A stretch of DNA of 30,197 nucleotides from Ascoidea rubescens DSM 1968 (lineage: Eukaryota; Ascomycota; Saccharomycetes; Ascoideales; Ascoideaceae): assembly GCF_001661345.1 (NCBI RefSeq), contig NW_017962938.1, forward strand, positions 1 through 30,197, given 5' to 3'. Positions within the stretch are counted from its first letter, which is position 1. Every line of letters begins with the position of its first letter. Positions 8,900 through 18,900 of the stretch are shown here, one piece after another. The notes beneath the pieces were generated by a model, which did no database searches, was not told the DNA's origin, and saw only the letters and a list, made by a program, of their open reading frames with translations. Position numbers and translations under genes: made by a program.

Positions 8900-10004
8900 C
8901 TATACTCTGCAATTGCTGATATCAAGCAAAAAAACATCTTCTGCGCCATTCTCTCTTAAAACGTCCATAATAACACCACTTTTATCCTTTTCAATCAAAA
9001 CTCCTACTGCAACCCATTGCTCATCGTCAGGATTCTCGAGCGATATTGCGCTGATTAAGGGGGCAATTTTGGGTGCCTTCTTGTAAGGTGTAACTTTCAA
9101 AATGTCGTCCAACTTGGTCTTGGGACAATTGTAATTGCAGTAGCAGTATTCATTTATGTGGTAAACAGCCTCGATTCTATGTTTTATGAGCTCGACTAGT
9201 TCTGAAAATAATGGCTTCTTGGAGGTGATGAGCTCCACTCCTGGTTTGATTTCATCTTCGTTCTTGATTGACTCAAACAAGTCTTCCAAATTGATCAAAT
9301 TCAACAATGTCATTGTTGATCCTGAATCAACCAAATCAACAATCCCATCAGCGATGCCCAAGGCACAAGATGCCTCGATTGACCCAGACACAAACTTGAC
9401 TTTAGTTGATATCTCATTGATACTGGATTTGCCCTCCAATTTCATGAAATAGACCCTGGTAATATTGACAAAATTGGTGGTTATTGTTTTGCCAATTAGT
9501 TCCTTTGGATCTCTTATTTGGCTGCTTTTGGGGACTTGCAAGCACAACTTTGGTATCATATCGAAATACCCAGTGAGATCCAAAAGATGGTTTAGCTCAT
9601 CGCTTCCTTGTTTATTGAAATAAATCGACTCCTTGATCTGAAACGAGTTGGCAATACCAATGGAACATCTGCCTTTGGAGACAAAGATTGGAATATCTGA
9701 CTCACGTAGAAACACCAAGGCAATGGGCAAGTTTGTAGATAAAGCAATATCCAGTCGTTTATCGATTTTGCGAAATTGAATATCAGCACCCTTCAACAAT
9801 TCCAAGCACTTGTCATGAATTCTTCCCTCTAGTTTAAAAATTATTAGTTGGTTAGTTGTTGTTTTTTTTGTTCGCGACCCCGATCTAATACTTAAAAAGC
9901 AATTTTTGTTTTTTTCCTTTTTTTTCCTTTTTTTTCCTTCATTAATACTAACTTTTTGGAATTGCAAAAAAGATTCTGTCAGTTAAACTATCCAATAAAT
10001 CCAT
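8900..10004 (-). CDS. HIS1: ATP phosphoribosyltransferase, two exons
   Basis: His1 catalyses the first step of histidine synthesis, joining ATP and PRPP. I read two exons: 10004-9953 and 9828-8900, giving 326 residues. Exon 1 encodes MDLLDSLTDRIFFAIPK, and joining gives FAIPKKGRIHDKC, matching the start of fungal His1 (FAIPKKGRL in S. cerevisiae). Exon 2 has RLDIALSTNLPIALVFL, the PRPP-binding region KFVSGSIEASCALGIADGIVDLVDSG, and the C-terminal regulatory domain ending GVIMDVLRENGA...ISNCRV. Without the intron the frame would begin at a TTG and carry a Lys-rich stretch foreign to the family, while the true ATG would meet a stop after 18 codons. A perfect Gcn4 site lies about 205 bp upstream, as expected for a histidine gene. 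Confidence 0.93.
9829..9952 (-). other. Spliceosomal intron in HIS1, 124 nt
   Basis: The 5' splice site is AAAAA|GTTAGT (first intron base 9952), the branch site AACTAAC at 9857-9851 (branch A at 9852), and the 3' site AACTAG| ending at 9829, about 22 nt beyond the branch A. The joined codon (A+AG, Lys) restores the conserved PKKGR. The middle is a purine tract with three ggaaaaaaaa-like units. S. cerevisiae HIS1 has no intron. An unspliced message stops at the TAG inside the 5' splice site. Confidence 0.88.
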
Positions 10005-10501
10005 GACTTGATAAGTATACTGCAGTTAGAGTGGTTTATTCAATAGCCAGTGTTTTTTTTTTGTTGGTTTCTATAAGACCCAGTTTCATATATATATATA
10101 TACAAAATCAGAGATTTCCAGGTCGAAGTATTTCTGGGTTGGTGATCCGACAATACAATGATAGACACCAGTAGTTTTATTTGACCAATCCAATTACACC
10201 GAAAGGTTTGACTCATCGACGACTGTAAACTGTATTTGTATTCCAAGGGAAAATAATGAAAAATAAAAGCAGGAATGGAAATGATGGAAATGATAGAAAT
10301 GAAAATAGTAGAGGTAATAAAACTGACTTGTCATATTGAAATAAAAAGCAAAATTTGAAAGAAAAAAAGAAAAAAAGATACATGAACTAAACTAAAATGA
10401 AAGAAATTGCAAACAAAAAAAAAAAAAAAAAAATTGATTGGTAGCAAAAATCAATTAGTTATATTTAAGAATTGAATAACTAGACTCAATAAAATCCAGT
10501 T
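10005..10501. other. HIS1 promoter and FCY2 3' region
   Basis: Besides the Gcn4 site there is a TA-dinucleotide run at 10088-10102, a purine-rich stretch at 10250-10420 and a run of 19 A at 10415-10433 next to the permease stop. No gene is visible. Confidence 0.6.
10209..10215. promoter_or_regulatory. Gcn4 binding site (TGACTCA)
   Basis: A perfect TGACTCA lies about 205 bp upstream of the corrected HIS1 ATG. This is the consensus for Gcn4, the activator of amino-acid synthesis genes in yeasts, and S. cerevisiae HIS1 is a known Gcn4 target. Its place supports the exon-1 start at 10004. Confidence 0.75.
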
Positions 10502-12028
10502 TTAACGACCGAAATATTTGATTTCCAAAGGACGAACAATATTGAAGGCAACAAAGGAAAAACTCATACCTAATTCAAAACCAATATCACCACCATAGTC
10601 ACCAATTTCGTGGGCTAGCACACCTTGGTACCAGGTTTGGTTCATACCCAAGATGACACCAGCAAGACCAAAACAGAAACCAATAGTACCAGCAATACCA
10701 ATTGGCAATTTGGATCTATCAAGATAGTCTTCTGGGTTATAACCTTTAAAGCCCTTTCTATAGATGACATGTTCGGAAACACTCATGCCGATATAGATGG
10801 ACAAGTAATAACCAATTAAATTCATAAAGTTATGCATAACTTCAGCAAACTCATAGTAAGCAGGAATACAAATGGCCAAAGTAACAAAGTTACCAAACAA
10901 GGTCCAGAAAATTCTTGGGATCTTTCTGAAATAAGAGGAGAAAGCTTGGGCAGATAAGGCCATGGAATACATGTTTGGTAAGTTATTTGCAACAGTTGAT
11001 AGACCTAATAAGACACAGCAGAACTCACCAAAGCCATGCAAAGACTTTCTGACTAGAATAGCATAGACCAAACCACCAATAGAGAACTCGTTGTACAAAT
11101 CAGCCCAAGCAGGATCTGATAAAGTACCGGTAGCACAAGCAGCACCCAAGGTCATGGCGAAGATTAATGTGGTTGTTAACCCTGCGAGAACAGAGAAGAA
11201 AATCTTGTAAGGGTTGGTGTTGGAAGGCATATAAGTGGTGTAATCAGCAGCAAAAGTTGTCCAACCAGCAGCGAAACCAAAGATAGTACCACCAAAGGAA
11301 AGAACATTACCTGCACCAGTTCTACCAGTGGCCCATTCACCAGGAGTGAAATTACCAGACATGGACATTCTTGCAATGATGACAATAAAGACAAATAAAT
11401 TTGGAATCCAAGAGAATTTTTCATAAGTGTGAATAACATTATAACCGAAAAATGAGACGAGGACAGTGCAAATGACTAAGATTAAACAGCCAGCCCATGG
11501 GGGTAAAGCATTATTATTAACAATGTGGAATAATTGAGCAGAAGCCATGATATTAACCGAACCCCAACCGATACAAGCAACCAAATTAATAAAAGCAAAA
11601 ATTTTAGTTCCAGCTACACCAACAAGGAAGTTTGATAGAATCATCTGTCTTAAACCAAACTTTGCACCAAAAACACAGTAAAACGCAACAGCACTAGTAC
11701 CCATAAAATTGAAGAAAATAATTATAAGAAGACATTGATAGAAATTTAAAGCGAAAACAGTAACACCCAAAGCACCAAGAGAGAAGGTAGAGATAACCAT
11801 GTTAGCTGCCAACCACATTGACGCAGCAGACCATAGAGAGGCATCTGTTTTTTCATTTTCTGGGACTCTTTCAACACCTCTAATTTCAGCCTTAAGAACC
11901 TTTGCAAATTTATCAAATTTGGTAAATTGTTTGGCATGTTTAATCTCGCCGGTTGTTGAGATTGGGTCTTCATCGAAGGAAGAGTTGGTAGATTCTAAAG
12001 CCGGTTTTTTTTCGATATCTTCAGACAT
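10502..12028 (-). CDS. FCY2: Purine-cytosine permease (NCS1 family, Fcy2-like)
   Basis: A 508-residue plasma-membrane proton symporter for cytosine and purines, close in length to S. cerevisiae Fcy2 (533). The hydrophilic N-terminus (about 90 residues) is followed by about 12 hydrophobic segments. Family segments include SLWSAASMWLAANMVISTFS (about 66-85), the GRTGAGNVLSFGGTIFGFAAGWTTFAADYTTYMP core (around 236-270) and GFGEFCCVLLGLSTVANNLPN. Codon choice is the most biased in the window, which hints at strong expression. S. cerevisiae has several paralogues (FCY2, FCY21, FCY22); which one this matches cannot be told, so the symbol stands for the family. Its upstream region is unusually long (2.2 kb). 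Confidence 0.93.
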   Translation of the reverse strand: MSEDIEKKPALESTNSSFDEDPISTTGEIKHAKQFTKFDKFAKVLKAEIRGVERVPENEKTDASLWSAASMWLAANMVISTFSLGALGVTVFALNFYQCLLIIIFFNFMGTSAVAFYCVFGAKFGLRQMILSNFLVGVAGTKIFAFINLVACIGWGSVNIMASAQLFHIVNNNALPPWAGCLILVICTVLVSFFGYNVIHTYEKFSWIPNLFVFIVIIARMSMSGNFTPGEWATGRTGAGNVLSFGGTIFGFAAGWTTFAADYTTYMPSNTNPYKIFFSVLAGLTTTLIFAMTLGAACATGTLSDPAWADLYNEFSIGGLVYAILVRKSLHGFGEFCCVLLGLSTVANNLPNMYSMALSAQAFSSYFRKIPRIFWTLFGNFVTLAICIPAYYEFAEVMHNFMNLIGYYLSIYIGMSVSEHVIYRKGFKGYNPEDYLDRSKLPIGIAGTIGFCFGLAGVILGMNQTWYQGVLAHEIGDYGGDIGFELGMSFSFVAFNIVRPLEIKYFGR

Positions 12029-14259
12029 GTTTATTGTGTGTATTAGTTTCTATTGTTTATTGTTTTTCGAAATTGAATTGATTTAAGTAAAATAGAGTAA
12101 ATAGTGGGCAGCAACAATTTATAGTATTAATAAATTGACAATAAAAAACTCAATAAAACGAGAAATAAAGTAAATCACAGGCAATTTTTTTTTTTTTTTA
12201 TTTTTTTATGGTAAAAAAAATAAAAATTGACTAGAGAATTAAAAACAATTTATACAATAGAAGCCAGCAAAATATAGAAAGAAAAAGAAAAATAATTGCG
12301 AGGGATAAACCAAAGAAATTGTAAATTATTTATATTGATTATCCAAACATGCTAAAATGAGAACTTGTAGAACATTGGAAAATTGGAAAACTGGAACATT
12401 AACAAAATAATACAGAAGAATATAAAATAAAAATTAGACATTGGAACATTGGTACATTGGAACATAAAGTCAGAGGATTAAAAAGTGAATGATAATCGCA
12501 AATGATACATTAAGGTATTGAGAAATATACAGAGGTGGACTGAAAATGTTGATATATTTGATAAATTGATAAATTGATATTGATCAAATATGAATAGGTT
12601 GGCAATCTAAAACAAAAGCAATTACAAAATAGCAAATCGTTGGGAAATTATAAGCAAATAGGCTTTAAGCTTGGGTTGTGGTGTGCAAGTAAATTGTAAT
12701 CTGGGAACAAATAAATAGATAAAATGCAAAAGGACAAATATAAATAGGAAAAGTGTTGAAATGTTGATAGTGTTTTAAGTGGTTGAAAAAAAAAGGTGTA
12801 TTCAAATGAGAATGGGAAGCGAAATAGCATTCAGGAATAACGTTTAGAATTCAAATTTAAATTGAGGAAAACAGCCTCTATCCTAGGCTTGTATTGAGTA
12901 ATATTGGCTAATACAATAAGACGCTAGTGGTTACTGGAGTTGGCACTGGAAGAAAAGAAGAGAGAGAAAGGAGGTTCTTGAGAAGTGTTTATGGCCAGTT
13001 TGCAGGACTGGTTTGTAGGAAGATGGGACATCAGCAGCAAGTGGATATGTGGGCTGGATGGTATGTAAGCAGAGCTGCTGTTATTGCTGGCAGAAACAGG
13101 CAAATTCTTTTGGTTGGCAACAAATTCTCACAGAGATATTCGTGAGGACAAAGATACAGTGGAAGATTTTCAACAGGTTGAGTATAGAAGCGAAGCTATC
13201 AAGGTACTAGAACAAGAGGGTCTCAAAGCGATTATTGTTGAAGCCTGTTACATTGTTAAGGTTGATAGTGAAGTGGAAGCGAAATAGCAGTGGAGATGTG
13301 GTTATGGTTGGAATAAGTGGACAGAATAGAGAGGAAACAAGAGAAAAGAGAGGGAATAACGCATTTGAGTTCGATCTATTCGAACAGAGTAAGAGCAAGT
13401 TACAGGTCAAAGGTTCTGATAGAAAAACATGTCGTTAGAAGAACATTCTTTGGTGGATTACTTGGAAGAGGATGTTAAAAACAAAGATGTAAAAGGTGTA
13501 ACAGGTATAAAAGGTATAAAAGATGTACAAATGGACGTAAAAGCTAGTGTTGACAGTCGCAGTTTGATAATTAATATTATCTTGATAGTGTTTTAGGTGG
13601 ATAAGACTGTTTATTAAACGGCTACACATTTACTGTACAAGCAAAAGATCGCAGGCTATTGGAGAGTATTGGAGAATATTGATTTTAATTGATCTTAATC
13701 GATCTTGAGCAGTTTTAAGTTGCCAAACCTGAAAAACCTTGCCAAACGTTAAAGAGGCAAAACAGAGTTGAAGCAAAGCTAAAAGTAGAGCTAAAACAAT
13801 ACTAAAAGTAGAGCTAAAAGTGTGTTCCAGGTGAGATCTCCAGGCATTTTGGACCCAAATTGAGAATTATCAAGAGGATATTGTGAAACATTTTGGAGAT
13901 TGTTGGCCAGGAGCCGATAGCTGAGCACAGCAGCAACGTGCTAGATGGTAATTGCACATAGGAGCTGGAGCCTATGAGACACAACAGCGATAAAGGATAG
14001 AAAGAAACAGAAATGCAGAAAATGTAGAAGAGCTGGAAAATGTGGAAAATATGGAAAATGCAGAAAATGCAAAAGCACAAAGAGGCATTTCTTGTTGTCA
14101 GTGTATTTAGAAGTTAGAAGTTATAACAAAACAGTGGGCAATTAGCACAGTAGTTAGTACAATGCGAGAATGATAGGAATTGAAAAAATGAAAAGAATGG
14201 CATCACTTGTAGGAACAGGATGAATGAAGGCGAAGGAAGCTGTAGGCAGATGGTGATTT
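12029..14259. other. Long 2.2-kb gene-poor region upstream of the permease gene
   Basis: No frame here resembles a known protein. It holds runs of short imperfect repeats: acattggaa-type units at 12371-12400 and 12438-12462, ggtataaaag units near 13500, gctaaaagtagagctaaaa near 13765-13820, and tggaaaatg-type units at about 14033-14070. A 55-codon ATG frame at 13429-13596 begins MSLEEHSLVDYLEEDV, then becomes repetitive. T- and A-rich runs near 12180-12230 probably belong to the permease promoter. A long regulatory region, an unrecognised ncRNA or a decayed gene are all possible. Confidence 0.5.
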
Positions 14260-15234
14260 TCAGAAGAAAAAGGGTATTAATATCCATTTTTGATTTATTT
14301 TAGCAGTACTGATATCATCGTTGATGTCTCCTTTAGAGATTCGTTGGTTGAGATAAAATTTATAATTTTCGCAACTTGAGATAGACAAATTGGTAAAAGT
14401 CCAAACTAGTATCAATAAGTTGGTTAAGTTTGGGACAAGTAGGTAAAATGAACAGTAAATTAGAATTTCGTTGAAATAGTGAGCATTTAAAATGTATTTA
14501 AATAAGCCGGTGTCTGGCTGATTGTATTTAACTGTTTTCGACAAGTGCAAATGATTTAAAAGTTGGTTGGCCTGGCAAAATAAATTAAATAAAATCAATA
14601 TTAATTGAGGAGGATTAATATTATTGGTATTAATAATAATAATATTATTATTATCATCATCATTATTATCATAAGCACTATGAGTGAAACAACTGGTGAT
14701 TGAAAAGGATAGAATCATGTTCAAATTGATCGATAAATATAAATAAACTCCAACCAAGTAATGGCTGATATTCATCTTTGAATGTTTATTGAATTTTGAA
14801 ACAAAAAAACATTCAACTAATCTTCTGATTGAGTGGATTATAAACAAGTTCAAGTAGGCCTTTAGTCTTGGAAGGCAGTATAAGTCACTAACAGCATGAT
14901 AATCAAAATAAATAAACCGATTGTAAATAGAGCCTAGTATGGAAAGTTTGGTTGAGTTATCAGTACAATTTACAAGGATATAAGCAGATAGTGACAATAT
15001 AGAGGCTAAAATATAGAAATGGCAGAAATAGTATTTTGGCACAGTGATGTTAAGCAAATAAAATAAGTTAAACCTGCTGTTTTTGTTCTTAGTACTCTTG
15101 GTAGTGCTATAGCCAGAGAGAGTCTTGCCATATCGAAGAAACCCATTGAGTGGTTTGAACAGTTTCACAAAAAAAACTGCCAATATTTCAACAGCAAAAC
15201 CTGCCTGAAGAAGCAAGTCCAAGGGAATGACCAT
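14260..15234 (-). CDS. DFG10: Polyprenol reductase, SRD5A3/Dfg10 family
   Basis: Dfg10 and human SRD5A3 act in the ER to convert polyprenol toward dolichol, the lipid carrier for N-glycosylation. The 324-residue protein has about six hydrophobic segments and the steroid 5-alpha-reductase C-terminal domain signatures: HSIRRLVECFFVSKF with the Arg-Arg and Glu, KMNISHYLVGVYLY soon after, LNAHYFNEILIY, and a terminal IPFFF. A poly-Asn/Asp and Ile insert (about residues 190-205) makes it longer than S. cerevisiae Dfg10 (253). The start is the ATG at 15234, giving a hydrophobic N-terminus MVIPLDLLLQAG; upstream the frame reaches only a GTG. It shares a GC-rich promoter with SYG1. Confidence 0.85.
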   Translation of the reverse strand: MVIPLDLLLQAGFAVEILAVFFVKLFKPLNGFLRYGKTLSGYSTTKSTKNKNSRFNLFYLLNITVPKYYFCHFYILASILSLSAYILVNCTDNSTKLSILGSIYNRFIYFDYHAVSDLYCLPRLKAYLNLFIIHSIRRLVECFFVSKFNKHSKMNISHYLVGVYLYLSINLNMILSFSITSCFTHSAYDNNDDDNNNIIIINTNNINPPQLILILFNLFCQANQLLNHLHLSKTVKYNQPDTGLFKYILNAHYFNEILIYCSFYLLVPNLTNLLILVWTFTNLSISSCENYKFYLNQRISKGDINDDISTAKINQKWILIPFFF

Positions 15235-15976
15235 TGTCAATCTGAGTGTATCTGAATTGTATGTGAGCTGCCACCAAAAAGTATTATATCTTGCTCCCGA
15301 TTCCACTCATTCGAAGGTTTCCACTGAAAAACAAAACGCACCACTGGAGCGGGCGCTATGCACAGACGCGCATTTACACGTTTTGCCAAGCAGCACATTC
15401 CGTCCACCGGTGTGGTACAAAACAACGCAAAATTTTTCTGTCCGCACGCGAGCGGTGCTGCTGCTTTGGGCGTCCTGTGAATGGCCGCTCATATGCCGAG
15501 ATCCAGTGGTGTGGAGCGGAAGCTGCAAGAGTCTCGGAGCACGGTCTGTGATTGGCCAACGGTGTCTCCTCTTGCTAAATGCGGCAAGTGCGCACAAGGC
15601 ACCCGCGTGCGAGCACAGCTGACTCCTGGAAGGTCCTTTTAGAGTTATTTATATATATTTGGATTATTTCAGATGAAGAAATCAATATTTACTTTTTATT
15701 CACTACTTAACTCTCTCTCTGTTTATTTATTGCAATTCCTCTCAAGCTACTCTGATCCAGTTCCTAGAGATGTCTACTATCTAAATATCCCAGTATTCCA
15801 TTGATCTATCACCATAAAGCACTTGTAAACACAAACATACTCACTGAAAACAAGGACAACCACAAGGACAACCACAACCACAACCACATTTACCATCCTA
15901 TTCGAGACAATCAAAATTCATCAAGCAATAAAATCCGTAATTAATACCCACCAATCCATCAAAATTATCACCGACA
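15235..15976. promoter_or_regulatory. GC-rich divergent promoter, DFG10 and SYG1
   Basis: This 742-bp region lies between divergent genes. Positions about 15335-15625 are clearly richer in G and C than the surroundings, with many CpG and CGCG words (gacgcgcat at 15365, gcacgcgagc at 15443, acccgcgtgcg at 15600). There is an inverted CCAAT box (attggccaac, 15551) and a CACGTTTT at 15377 that resembles a weak Pho4 site. The last 350 bp toward SYG1 are AT-rich, ending in an A/C-rich leader with ggacaaccacaa repeats. Confidence 0.6.
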
Positions 15977-18900
15977 ATGAAATTTGCGCAGAATCTAAAC
16001 GATAATTTGATTCCAGAATGGAGGGACAAATATTTAAATTATAAAGAAGGTAAAAAAATATTGAAAAGGATCCCCAAACCTTCATCTGCTCTTAATTCAA
16101 ACTTCAACTCTTTTGCGTCCAACAAACAGAACTCAATTTATGACTCCAACGCTTACTCCAACTTCAATTTTATTGATTATTATTACCAACAAAATGACGA
16201 ATCCAATAATATAAACAATGATCCTAATAACCAAACTGAAAACCAAAACCAAAACCAAAACCAAAACCAAAACGGCAACGATAACGATAACGATAAAAAT
16301 AACAACAACGACATTGAGATAAGCTCTTCAAGCTCTATTAAAAATGATACCCCAGTTGATCCTTTAGATCACAATCCAAATTTTCATAACAATGATAACT
16401 TCAGCTACACAAATACCCCTTATCTGACTTCTAAATCAGTTCCAAACAATACCCACCAACGAAGATTTTCAAACTCTTCTTTCTCCTTCAAACTACCCCC
16501 ACCTGCTATTAGCTACAACAACGGCAACAGCAACAGTACCAACGTCAAGAAACCCACTGCCAACAATGAATACCAAAGCCAAAATGAAAGAACTCCTCTC
16601 ATGGAAGCGATGTCCAAGACCAAAAGCCCCGAATTTCTTTCACAGCAACCTTCCCTCCATCCCGACGACCCCAAATTCGGCTCTTATAATTCCTACAACT
16701 CCTACGGCAACACCTATTCCACTTACAACACCATCAACTCCAACGTTTCCAATGCTCTGGCCCCCAAGACGCCTGCAAATGCTCACGATGCCAAAAACAC
16801 CCTTCCACGACTCTCCAAACAGGAAAAATCCGACAAGACCTCCTTTCTCAACTCTCTCTCGCAAAATTCCTCACTAAAAAGAACCATGACATCGTTAAGA
16901 AACATCAGGTCCAAGAAATCATTTAAATCTTCCAAACTGTTGTCGAACCTCTTCGGCACAAACCCTAATCTCAACGCTACACCTCTCACCAACCAGCATC
17001 AGGCCTCCACCGTCAACATGAGCCGTAATAACACAAACTTGATGGTTTTAAACAACATTGAACTTCAGAAAATGGATTTCCTTAAATGGTTGGACCTCCA
17101 GTTGCTCAAGGTCGACACCTTCTACAAGGAAAAGGAAAAGAACTGCCTCGATCGATATCTCTTGTTACAAGACCAAATGTACCAGCTCAACGACCACAAG
17201 ATCAAGCTCATCAAACGAAACCGATCTAGAACCTCCCTTAGGCTCGCTGACTTGGAAACCAAGAATCCCAATCCTCCCAACACGCCTATTTCTTCCTTAA
17301 ATAGCAACTCTGCTCAAGACACAAAGCATATTAATAGTGCTCCCGGTTTCGACATCCACAAATTGCCGGCGCTATCGAGAAAAAAAACGGGGCTATTTAA
17401 AAAGACCAGACGAGCCACTTCCAAAACGATTGAGAAATTTGAAATGCCAACTTTGCCAAGAAGGATTTTCTTAAACAGTTCCCTGAAAAACGAAAAACCC
17501 ACCGACTCTGAGTTTGAGTCGGATTTCAACTACGACTACGATTCCGACGACAGCTTCAACGCCAACCATTCCACCTCTGAGTCCAACACCAATGGCCCTT
17601 CCAATGCTCTCTGCAATAGCAATTCCAGGTCCCTTGCAGCTTCAAATCCTAATTCTGATCTGGCTCTTCCAACAGCCCTCAATCCACAGAGCTTATCTGA
17701 TTCTAATAATAACCATTTTGATTTCGAAGTTAACAAACTCGAGGGTTCTGATAATGATGATGAGACTATCGCACAGCACCTCAGCCATAATGATGCTACT
17801 GGTATTAATATAAACAGTCCCCATCTACTAGTTTCCAACACCAAAAATGCTAAAACCCAAGATGATCCTGCCTTCAATAAGAGAGATTACAGAAGAAAAA
17901 ATCCTCAGGTTATTGATTATAAAAAGATTCCCTATCCCTTGGCTAGAAGACAACTAAAATTGGCCGTATTGGAATTCTATCACTTTACTGATTTGGTCAA
18001 AAACTACAGATCCCTTAATAGAGTCGCCTTCAGAAAAATGATAAAAAAATTCGATAAACTAACAAACTCAAAATTATTACCCATCTACATGAATAAAGTC
18101 AACAATTGCTACTTCTCTTCAAGTGATGTCTTGGACAACCTAATCCCCAAAATCGAAGACATGTATTCAAACAACTTTGAAAACGGTAATCGAAAGTTGG
18201 CCATTGAAAAATTACGTAGAAAAGAAATTCCTCAAACATACTATTTCTCGGTTTTCAGTTCAGGCATGTTTCTCGGTATTGCCTTGCCTATTCTTATCAT
18301 ATCCATTGTTCTTGGTGCAATGAAAATTTCCAATAATGAGTTGCCGGAGGGCGCGACATTGTTCCAAATTTGGGGTGGTTTCTTGATTCCTTGCATCATG
18401 TATCTATCCTTTGGTGTCAACTGTTTGGTTTGGAATTATTACAAAATCAATTATCAGTTTATTTTCGAATTTAACACGTTTAATTGCCTAGATTATAAAC
18501 AATTTTTTTTGCTCCCTTCCTTATTTCTATTTGTTGGGTCTCTAATTACTTACTTATCCTTTTCAAACTTTGATTATCCCAACTCTATTCTACCTGGGAG
18601 ATACTTGCCTTGGTTCTTTGTGGGCTTTGTCTTGTGTGTCTTTTTAATGCCCTTCAAAATATTCTACTACCATTCAAGAAGATGGTTCCAAATTGCAATT
18701 TGGAGATTACTATTGTCCGGCTTTTATCCCGTTGAATTTAGAGATTTCTTTTTAGGGGATATTTTTTGTTCGTTAACTTATGCCTTGAGTAATATCGCTT
18801 TCACCATCTGCATTTATTCAACAAAATTTGAAGGGATTTTAGATGGTTGTCAATCATGTTCTCCTTGCTCTTCATCAAAATCAAGAATCATGGGTTTTTT

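Noticed and set aside
13429-13596. 55-codon frame beginning MSLEEHSLVDYLEEDV
   Set aside because: The start looks protein-like, but the rest is encoded by short repeats and ends in an Ile-rich chance tail. No splice continuation was convincing.
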